Below are positions 1 to 5,443 of a stretch of DNA of 7,974 nt, one piece after another. A program made the position numbers and the translations under genes. The notes beneath the pieces were generated by a model that did not search any database, was not told where the DNA came from, and saw nothing but the letters and a program-made list of their open reading frames with translations. Location of the stretch: positions 1-7,974 of the forward strand of contig CAZOIK010000104.1 of NCBI GenBank assembly GCA_964579765.1. The letters are read 5' to 3'. Origin of the DNA: DATNBT01 sp964579765. Its GTDB lineage: Bacteria > Acidobacteriota > Vicinamibacteria > Vicinamibacterales > CAVVIG01. How positions within the stretch are numbered: the stretch's first letter is position 1; the number at the start of each line of letters is the position of its first letter.

Positions 1-575
1 CCGACGGCGTGAAGCGTCAGGCCGAGGAAATTGCGCAGGCGCGGGAGCGCTTCCCTTCGATGGCCATCCTGCACGGCTGCGAGGTGGACATCCTGCCCGA
101 CGGGCGGCTCGATTTTCCGGATCGCGTCCTCGAGACCTTCGACATCGTCCTGGCGTCGCTGCACGATCCGGCCGGCCACGACGCGGCGCGGCTCGCGCAG
201 CGGTACGAGTCGGCGATGCGGCATCCGCTCGTGACGCTCATCACGCATCCCACGAACCGCATGCTGCCGTATCGCAAGGGATACGATCTCGATTTCGACC
301 GCCTGTTCGCGGTCGCGATCGAGACGGGCACGCTCATGGAGATCGACGGCGCGCCGGGACATCTCGACATGGACGGCGCGCTGGCGAAGCGGGCGATCGC
401 CGCGGGCGTGACCGTCACCATCGACAGCGACTGCCATCGCGCCGAAATGCTCGGCCGTCAGATGGAGCTCGGCGTCACGACGGCGCGCCGCGGATGGGTT
501 GAGCCGAAGCACGTCGTCAACACGCGTCCGGCCGCTGAAGTCCGCGCGCTCATCAGGTCCAAACGACGCCTGTAG
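1..575 (+). CDS. polX: PolX-type DNA polymerase/3'-5' exonuclease, C-terminal PHP domain (5' end outside window)
   Basis: The reading frame is open from the left edge (first whole codon at 3) to TAG at 573-575, so only about the last 190 residues of a protein that is usually near 570 residues are present. They form most of a PHP metal-dependent phosphoesterase domain, the part that gives bacterial family X polymerases their 3'-5' exonuclease activity in base-excision and gap repair. Counting from the Val codon at 9, likely metal ligands are Glu25 in GCEVDIL, His52 in ASLHDP, His80 in THPTNRM, and Asp141/His143 in SDCH. The tail RRGWVEPKHVVNT matches the PolX ending ARRGW...N. The polymerase and helix-hairpin-helix domains would lie upstream. 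A stand-alone PHP phosphatase is the alternative, but the ArgGlyTrp ending favours PolX. The TAG stop lies within the GTAG of the REP element that follows. Confidence 0.87.
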   Translation, partial: DGVKRQAEEIAQARERFPSMAILHGCEVDILPDGRLDFPDRVLETFDIVLASLHDPAGHDAARLAQRYESAMRHPLVTLITHPTNRMLPYRKGYDLDFDRLFAVAIETGTLMEIDGAPGHLDMDGALAKRAIAAGVTVTIDSDCHRAEMLGRQMELGVTTARRGWVEPKHVVNTRPAAEVRALIRSKRRL

Positions 576-624
576 TGCAGGCCTTCAGGCCTGCGTCGTG
601 GGCGGACCTGAAGGTCCGCACTAC
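572..624. repeat. REP/inverted-REP pair (BIME-like) with GTAG ends
   Basis: This is a 53-base inverted repeat with outer arms GTAGTGC (572-578) and GCACTAC (618-624). Each half folds into its own hairpin: GCAGGCC-TTCA-GGCCTGC at 577-594 and GCGGACC-TGAA-GGTCCGC at 602-619. The two loops are reverse complements of each other. A GTAG tetranucleotide one base outside a short imperfect palindrome, paired with an inverted copy ending CTAC, is the layout of REP sequences mobilised by REP-associated tyrosine transposases (RAYT). No transposase gene is in the window. The element begins inside the polX stop codon and fills most of the gap before lolA. Its hairpins have no T-tract, so it is not a typical intrinsic terminator, though it could stabilise the polX mRNA 3' end. 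Confidence 0.85.
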
Positions 625-634
625 ATCGGGCGCA

Positions 635-643
635 TGCTATCGT
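635..643 (+). promoter_or_regulatory. Candidate extended -10 promoter for lolA
   Basis: TGC followed by TATCGT (638-643) resembles an extended -10 box (TGnTATAAT-like). Transcription would start around 649-650, at or next to the A of the chosen lolA ATG, giving a leaderless or nearly leaderless mRNA. No good Shine-Dalgarno lies before that ATG, which fits. The -35 window (about 615-620) falls inside the REP element and is a poor match. This is a motif-level guess only. Confidence 0.3.
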
Positions 644-648
644 GGGGC

Positions 649-1326
649 ATGCCCTGGACAATTCCGCGCGCGCTCGCGTGGACGACGGCGTTCGTCCTGT
701 GTGCGCTGACCGGCGCGCGCGCCGCCTCGCCGTCTGCGGAAGAGCTGGCACAAGCGCTTCAGCACAAGTACGACGCGGTGCGCGACTTCTCCGCCGACTT
801 CGTGCACACCTACCGGGGCGGCGTGCTGCACAAAGAGATCACCGAGCGCGGCCGCGTCCTCGTCAAGAAGCCTGGGAAGATGCGATGGGACTACACCGAG
901 CCCGAGAAGAAGCTCTTCGTGTCGGACGGCGTCCGCCTGTACCAGTACGTTCCGGCGGACAAGCAGGTGATGGTCGGCGCCGTGCCCCAGGACGACCGCG
1001 CCGGCGCGCCGATTCTCTTCCTGGCGGGCAAGGGCAACCTCGTCCGTGACTTCACGCCCACGATCGTGCCGCCGCCCGCCGGCTCGCCTCCGGGCGCCGA
1101 GGCGCTGAAACTGGTGCCCAAAGCTGCACAGGCCGACTACGACTCGCTGACGCTGGTCGTCGATGGCCGGACGCTGGCGCTGCGCGCCCTGGTCACCACC
1201 GACGCACATGGCGGAGAATCTACGATTTCCTTCGCGAATCTGAAGGAAAATGTGTCGCCCGCCGATAAACAATTCGCATTCACTATTCCCCGTGGCGTCG
1301 ATGTCATCACCGATTCGTCGCGCTGA
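649..1326 (+). CDS. lolA: LolA-family outer-membrane lipoprotein carrier protein
   Basis: The product is 225 residues, close to the usual LolA size. LolA takes mature lipoproteins from the LolCDE transporter at the inner membrane and carries them across the periplasm. Residues 1-25 form a Sec signal peptide: a hydrophobic stretch around 8-21 (LAWTTAFVLCALTG) and cleavage after AlaArgAla, before AlaSerPro. The mature part has the LolA hallmarks in order: a helix with KYDAVRDFSADFVHTY (40-55), then GRVLVKKPGKMRWDYTEP (68-85), then VSDGVRLYQYVP (91-102), and a C-terminal FTIPRGVDVI (211-220). A Pro-rich loop (141-148) is a minor elaboration. I chose ATG 649 because it gives a compact signal peptide. 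ATG 634 would add five residues, and anything further upstream translates the REP. The gene overlaps the secretin gene by 26 bases, so the two are probably cotranscribed. Confidence 0.88.
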   Translation: MPWTIPRALAWTTAFVLCALTGARAASPSAEELAQALQHKYDAVRDFSADFVHTYRGGVLHKEITERGRVLVKKPGKMRWDYTEPEKKLFVSDGVRLYQYVPADKQVMVGAVPQDDRAGAPILFLAGKGNLVRDFTPTIVPPPAGSPPGAEALKLVPKAAQADYDSLTLVVDGRTLALRALVTTDAHGGESTISFANLKENVSPADKQFAFTIPRGVDVITDSSR

Positions 1327-3118
1327 GCTCACCGTCGCCGCGCTGCTCGCGCTCGCCCTCACGCTCGGGGGCTGCGCGACGTCGGCGGCGCTGCACCGCG
1401 CGCACGACGCCGAGTACCGTCAGGACAACGATCGCGCGGTCCTCGAATACAGCCGCGCGCTCAAACTCGACCCGGACAACGACGACGCCCGCCTGGGGCT
1501 GAAGCGCGTGAAGGCGCGCGCCGCCGAGGATCATCTCTCGCGGGCGCGCCGGCTCGCCGCGGTGGGCAAGCTCGACGAGGCCGTCGTGGAGTACGGCGTC
1601 GCGTCCGAGCTCAACCCCACCAACACGACCATCGACGAAGAGCTGAAGGCGGCGCGCACGAAGCTGCGCAACCGGGTTGCCGTGACGCGCGAAGGCAAGA
1701 CCGAGCTCGAGACGCTCATCGACCGCACGCGCAACCTGCCGCCGCCCGGCCTCGACCTGCCGGCGAACGTGCGCATGCCCGCGTCGCTCACCTTCCGCGA
1801 CGCCGGCAGCCGCGACGTGTTCACGGCCATCGCGCGGTTCGCGAACATCGGCGTCGTGTTCGACACGCAATTTCGTAACGCGCCGGTGTCGGTAGACCTG
1901 CGGAACGCCTCGCTCGAGGACGCGATCAACACGGTCGCGGCCGCGACGCGCACGTTCTATCGCGTGACCGCGCCGCAGACCGTGGTCATCGTCCCGGACA
2001 CGCCGGCCAAGCGCCGCGAGTACGAAGAGGAAATCGTCCGGACGTTCTATCTGAGCACCGCCGATCTCAAGGAAACCCTCGACCTGCTGCGCATCGTCCT
2101 CGACGCGCGGCGCGTGTCGCCCGTGACGGCCACCAACGCGATCACGATCAAGGACACGCCCGAGCACATCGCCGCGGCGGCGCGCGTGATTTCGGCCATC
2201 GACAAGGCGCGGCCCGAGGTCATCGTGGACGTCGAGCTGCTCGAGGTGAATCGCACGAAGCTGCTCGAGTACGGACTGCAGCTCGCCTCGCCGGCGTCTC
2301 CGGGCGTCAACGGCTCGGTAAGCGTGGCGACGGATCAGAACAACACGCTCTCCCTCGAGGCGCTGAAAAACCTGTCGCAGTCGAGCGTGCTCTTCACGAA
2401 CTTGCCGGGCCTTTACTATCGCCTGCTCAAGAGCGACACGAGCACGCGGACGCTCGCGAACCCGCAGCTGCGCTCGTCGGAAGGCGTGACGGCGTCGGCC
2501 CGGTTCGGCGATCGCGTGCCGGTGCCCGTGACGACGTTCGCGCCGATTGCCACGGGCGGCACGCCGCAGCAGCCGATCACGTCGTTCAACTACGAGAATA
2601 TCGGCGTGAACATCGACATCACGCCGCGGACGCACCACGACGACGAGGTGACGCTGCAGCTCAACATCGCGGTGACGAGCATCTCGGGCACCGGCTTCGG
2701 CGGGCTGCCGACATTCGGCAACCGCGAGATCAAGAACCAGATCCGCCTGCACGACGGCGAGACGACGCTGCTGGCGGGCCTGATTCGCGACGAAGAACGC
2801 ACGTCGCTCGACGGCATTCCCGGCCTGAGCGATCTGCCGCTCGTCGGGCGGATGTTCGCGCACTCGACGAAAACGGCCGAACAGACCGACATCGTCCTCA
2901 CGCTGACGCCGCACATCGTGCGCGTGCTCGACCTGACCGAGGCCGACCTGCGGCCGTTCCGGGTGTCGCGCGACTCGGCCACAACGGGCGCGCCCGACCT
3001 GGTGCCGCCCCCGCTGCCCGCTCCCGCGCCGGCGCAGCCACCCGTGCCCGCTCCTGCTCCGCCCGCGCCGGCCGCCACGCCCGGCCTGACGCCGATCCAG
3101 CCGCCGGACGGGCGCTGA
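1301..3118 (+). CDS. Lipoprotein secretin (GspD/PilQ superfamily) with N-terminal TPR region
   Basis: The product is 605 residues and predicted to form a multimeric outer-membrane channel. Residues 1-25 are a lipoprotein signal peptide with lipobox LeuGlyGlyCys; Cys25 is followed by Ala, not Asp, so outer-membrane sorting is expected. Residues about 30-125 look like two TPR units (e.g. AVLEYSRALKLDPDN, then AVVEYGVASELNPTN). An STN/N0-like domain (about 161-232) and a secretin_N ring domain (about 245-303) follow. The C-terminal secretin beta-domain spans about 375-543 and contains the family signature GIPGLSDLPLVGRMF (505-519). A Pro/Ala-rich tail (568-598) ends the protein. ATG 1301 puts the lipobox at a normal distance; in-frame starts further upstream would lengthen the n-region inside lolA. 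No type II secretion or type IV pilus partner genes are in view, so the transport system it serves is unknown. Family assignment is firm; subtype is not. Confidence 0.9.
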   Translation: MSSPIRRAELTVAALLALALTLGGCATSAALHRAHDAEYRQDNDRAVLEYSRALKLDPDNDDARLGLKRVKARAAEDHLSRARRLAAVGKLDEAVVEYGVASELNPTNTTIDEELKAARTKLRNRVAVTREGKTELETLIDRTRNLPPPGLDLPANVRMPASLTFRDAGSRDVFTAIARFANIGVVFDTQFRNAPVSVDLRNASLEDAINTVAAATRTFYRVTAPQTVVIVPDTPAKRREYEEEIVRTFYLSTADLKETLDLLRIVLDARRVSPVTATNAITIKDTPEHIAAAARVISAIDKARPEVIVDVELLEVNRTKLLEYGLQLASPASPGVNGSVSVATDQNNTLSLEALKNLSQSSVLFTNLPGLYYRLLKSDTSTRTLANPQLRSSEGVTASARFGDRVPVPVTTFAPIATGGTPQQPITSFNYENIGVNIDITPRTHHDDEVTLQLNIAVTSISGTGFGGLPTFGNREIKNQIRLHDGETTLLAGLIRDEERTSLDGIPGLSDLPLVGRMFAHSTKTAEQTDIVLTLTPHIVRVLDLTEADLRPFRVSRDSATTGAPDLVPPPLPAPAPAQPPVPAPAPPAPAATPGLTPIQPPDGR

Positions 3119-3141
3119 ACGCCGGACGCTAGAGCGCTTTT
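3111..3141 (+). terminator. Weak candidate intrinsic terminator after the secretin gene
   Basis: GCGCT (3112-3116) can pair with AGCGC (3133-3137) across a 16-base loop, directly followed by TTTT (3138-3141). The stem begins inside the last codons of the secretin gene. A 5-bp stem with a long loop and only four T's is marginal, so this is a suggestion rather than a call. Confidence 0.22.
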
Positions 3142-3170
3142 CGGTTCGGTGTAGCCGGCCGTCCTGAGTT

Positions 3171-3218
3171 CCTGGTGCCTGGTTTCCTGGTCCGTCCCTG
3201 GTCCTGTTGGTCCCTGGT
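3171..3218. repeat. Degenerate CCTGGT short repeats in the convergent intergenic region
   Basis: Five exact CCTGGT copies start at 3171, 3178, 3186, 3197 and 3213. A partial copy lies at 3203 (CCTGTTGG) and another at 3163 (CCTGAG). Spacing is irregular (7-16 bases), so this is a decayed simple repeat rather than a clean tandem array. No open frame or RNA gene is visible here. Its location between two convergent stops suggests tolerated low-complexity expansion. Confidence 0.6.
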
Positions 3219-3236
3219 GCGCGGCCCGCAGGGACC
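3209..3236. terminator. Hairpin between convergent secretin and murA genes, possible terminator
   Basis: GGTCCCTG (3209-3216) is the exact reverse complement of CAGGGACC (3229-3236), giving an 8-bp GC-rich stem with a 12-base loop. It lies 9 bases past the murA stop codon on the minus strand and about 90 bases past the secretin stop on the plus strand. Neither side has a T-run, so classic intrinsic termination is doubtful. It may act with Rho or as an mRNA 3'-end stabiliser. Confidence 0.4.
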
Positions 3237-3245
3237 GTGGACGCT

Positions 3246-4502
3246 CTAGGTCTGGCGTTCGACCGTCGCGCCGAGCGCCTTCAGCCGCTCCACGAGCCGG
3301 CCGTAGCCGCGTTCGACGGTCTCGAGCGGGGTGATCGTGCTCACGCCGTCGGCCGCAAGCGCGGCGGCGATGAGCGCCATGCCGGACCGCAGGTCGCGGC
3401 TGTCGAGCGGCCGCCCACGCAGCTTCTTCGGGCCGGTGACGATGATGCGGTGGGGATCGCAGAGAAAGAGCTCGCCGCCCATGCCGCTCAACTGCTCGAG
3501 CGTGAAGAGCCGCAGTTCGTACATCCAGTCGTGCAGCAGCGTCGCGCCCTCGCACTGCGTCGCGAGCACGGTGACGAGGCTCACGAGGTCGCTCGGAAAC
3601 CCGGGCCACAACCCGGTCGTGACGCGACCCGCGGCTTTCGGCGTCGATTTGCCGATGCGGAACGTGTCGCCGTCGGCTTCGTACGCGATGTGCATGCGGC
3701 GCATGACGGCGGCGACCACGTCGAGGTCGATCGCGCGCGCGCCGCGCACCTCGATGTCTCCGCCCGTGATCGCGGCCACCACCGCCCAGCTCCCCGCCTC
3801 GATGTAATCGCCCCAGAGCTCGTGCGTCCCGCTGCCGAACGCCTCGACGCCGTCCACCTGAATCGTGGACGTGCCTGCGCCACGGATGCCCACGCCGAGC
3901 TTCTGCAGGAACTCGCAGAGCTCGACCACGTGCGGCTCGCACGCGGCGTGACGGATCTCCGAACGTCCGTTCGCCGCGGCGGCGGCGAGCAGCGCGGTTT
4001 CAGTGCCGGTGACCGAGGCTTCGTAGAGATAGATCGTCGCCGGCTTGAGGCCGTTCGGCGCCTCGAGCCGATGCCCTGGCCCGTCGAGGATGCGCGCGCC
4101 CATCGCCTCGAGCGCCTCGAGGTGCGTCGAAATCGATCGCCGCGCCGGGAAGTCGCCGCCGGGCAGCGCGAGGTGCGCGCGCCCGCGGCGCGCGAGCAGC
4201 GGCCCGATGAGCAGAACCGACCCGCGCAGGCGTCCCACGAGGGCCGCATCCGGTTCGTCTTTCGTGATCTGGTCGCAGCAGACGCGGACGGTGGACGTGC
4301 CGACGCCGTCCACGCGCGCGCCGAGATCGACGAGCAGGTGCGCCATCGCCTCGACGTCCTTGATGCGAGGCATGTTCGTCAGCACGCACTCGCGCCGCGT
4401 CAGCATGCACGCCGCCAGCAGCGGCAGCGCCGCGTTCTTGTTGCCTTCGACGTCAACGCGGCCCGACAGGCGCGTGCCGCCTTCAATCTGCAGTGTGGAC
4501 AT
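3246..4502 (-). CDS. murA: UDP-N-acetylglucosamine 1-carboxyvinyltransferase (MurA), Cys-to-Asp active-site variant
   Basis: The product is 418 residues, the normal MurA length. MurA transfers enolpyruvate from PEP to UDP-GlcNAc, the first committed cytoplasmic step of peptidoglycan synthesis. By eye alignment to E. coli MurA, key residues are kept: Lys22/Asn23 in GNKNAALP, Arg93, Arg122, Asp305 in FPSDL, Glu329/Arg331 in YELR, Asp370 in RDLRS and Arg398 in ERGYGR. The catalytic Cys115 position is Asp117 (codon 4154-4152, GAC), in LPGGDFPARRSISTH. Asp here is known from fosfomycin-insensitive MurA enzymes of Mycobacterium, Chlamydia and Borrelia. The rest of that loop also departs from the usual IGxRPxDxH pattern. 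ATG 4502 is supported by a GGTGAGG ribosome site and shares one base with the murB TGA. It is the last gene of the minus-strand operon. A specialised second MurA is possible; only the full genome would tell. Confidence 0.9.
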   Translation of the reverse strand: MSTLQIEGGTRLSGRVDVEGNKNAALPLLAACMLTRRECVLTNMPRIKDVEAMAHLLVDLGARVDGVGTSTVRVCCDQITKDEPDAALVGRLRGSVLLIGPLLARRGRAHLALPGGDFPARRSISTHLEALEAMGARILDGPGHRLEAPNGLKPATIYLYEASVTGTETALLAAAAANGRSEIRHAACEPHVVELCEFLQKLGVGIRGAGTSTIQVDGVEAFGSGTHELWGDYIEAGSWAVVAAITGGDIEVRGARAIDLDVVAAVMRRMHIAYEADGDTFRIGKSTPKAAGRVTTGLWPGFPSDLVSLVTVLATQCEGATLLHDWMYELRLFTLEQLSGMGGELFLCDPHRIIVTGPKKLRGRPLDSRDLRSGMALIAAALAADGVSTITPLETVERGYGRLVERLKALGATVERQT

Positions 4503-5443
4503 CAGCCCTCACCAAGATAGACGATCTCTTCCCGCAGCTCGACGCCGAACTGCCGCCGGACTTCGGCGCGGCACCGATCGACGAGCGCCCGGATGTCGCG
4601 CGCCGTCGCCGCGCCGTCGTTGACGATGAAGTTGCCGTGTGCCGGCGAGACGCGCGCGCCGCCGACGGCCGCCCCCTTCAGCCCGGCGCGATCGACCAGC
4701 GCCCCGGCCGACCAGGGGATGCCCTCTGGCACGACGTCTCTCCCCGGCTGCGGATTCTGGAAGACGCAGCCCGCGCTCGGCGTGTCGAGCGGCTGCGTGC
4801 GCTTGCGGAATGCGAGCGACTCGCGCGCGGTCTTCCGCAGCGCCGCCGGATCGCCGGGCGACACGATGAAGTCGGCCGACAGCAGAATCTCGCCGCTCGT
4901 CTGCAAGCGGCTCACATCGTACCCGAACGCCATCTCCTCGCGCGCCGCCTCGACCACCCGGCCATCGCGCGTGGCGAGGCGGACGCGTTCGACGGCGTCG
5001 CCGATGAGGCGGCCGCCGAAGTGCGCGTTGCCGAACACCGCGCCGCCGACCGTGCCGGGCGTGCCCGCCCATGCCTCGAGGCCGGCGCAGCCGTGCGTAA
5101 TCGTCCACCGCACGAGGCCGTTGACGGTGACGGCGGCGTCCGCGCGCACGTGACGATCGTCCAGGCGCGCGATGTCGCCGCCCCTGGCACGGATGACGAG
5201 GCCCCGGACGCCGGCGTCCGCAACGAGCACGGTCGATCCGCCGCCGCGCATCGTGATCGGCACGCCGTGACGGTACGCGATGGCCACGGCGGAAACGATC
5301 TCGTCGCTCGTGCGCGCCTCGAGCAGCCAGTCCGCCGGACCGCCGACTTTGAATGTCGTGAGCGGCGCGAGTGGAACGTCGGCGCGCAGGCGGTCTGGCC
5401 CGAACGCGGCGTGCATGGCCGCCGCGAACGCGTCAGCACTCAT
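4502..5443 (-). CDS. murB: UDP-N-acetylenolpyruvoylglucosamine reductase (MurB), short type II form
   Basis: The product is 313 residues. This FAD enzyme uses NADPH to reduce the MurA product to UDP-MurNAc. FAD-binding motifs are visible: TTFKVGGPADW (29-39), RGGGSTVLVADAGVRG (66-81) and GTPGTVGGAVFGNA (127-140). The length and missing extra loop indicate the type II class. The proton-donor Ser motif reads PSAGCVFQNP, with Cys226 (codon 4768-4766) in place of Ser; a C-terminal Glu (Glu306 in LREEIVYLG) matches the other catalytic acid. The FGYR motif reads FGYDVSR, with Asp176 where the active-site Arg is expected. I chose ATG 5443 because its ATGA overlap with the pxpC stop indicates coupling and it gives a standard N-terminus; an upstream in-frame start at 5509 would add 22 unrelated residues. 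The stop overlaps the murA ATG by one base. Confidence 0.9.
   Translation of the reverse strand: MSADAFAAAMHAAFGPDRLRADVPLAPLTTFKVGGPADWLLEARTSDEIVSAVAIAYRHGVPITMRGGGSTVLVADAGVRGLVIRARGGDIARLDDRHVRADAAVTVNGLVRWTITHGCAGLEAWAGTPGTVGGAVFGNAHFGGRLIGDAVERVRLATRDGRVVEAAREEMAFGYDVSRLQTSGEILLSADFIVSPGDPAALRKTARESLAFRKRTQPLDTPSAGCVFQNPQPGRDVVPEGIPWSAGALVDRAGLKGAAVGGARVSPAHGNFIVNDGAATARDIRALVDRCRAEVRRQFGVELREEIVYLGEG
4507..4513 (-). promoter_or_regulatory. Ribosome binding site of murA
   Basis: Read on the minus strand, GGTGAGG lies 4 bases before the ATG at 4502, inside the last codons of murB. It fixes the murA start and suggests murA can initiate on its own as well as by coupling to murB termination. 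Confidence 0.65.

Noticed and set aside
572..624. REP pair as a CRISPR repeat or an intrinsic terminator
   Set aside because: There is no array with spacers, and no T-tract follows either hairpin.
499..648. Upstream extension of lolA to an ATG at 499
   Set aside because: It would overlap the end of polX and translate the whole REP pair; the signal peptide only makes sense from 634 or 649.
1236..1296. Relatively AT-rich stretch at the end of lolA with TATTCC as a possible -10 for the secretin gene
   Set aside because: No acceptable -35 box at the right spacing, and the overlap with lolA makes cotranscription simpler.
1307..2914. 535-codon open frame on the minus strand opposite the secretin gene
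   Set aside because: Arg/His/Val-rich composition typical of an antisense shadow in GC-rich DNA; the plus-strand secretin has clear domains.
3129..3249. 8-base inverted pair CTAGAGCG (3129-3136) and CGCTCTAG (3242-3249) flanking the convergent intergenic region
   Set aside because: Too short and too far apart (105 bases), with no extension of the match; no terminal structure or target duplication marks a mobile element.
3207..4520. 437-codon plus-strand open frame opposite murA
   Set aside because: Shadow frame: low complexity, rich in Arg, Ala and Asp, with no recognisable motif; murA is well supported.
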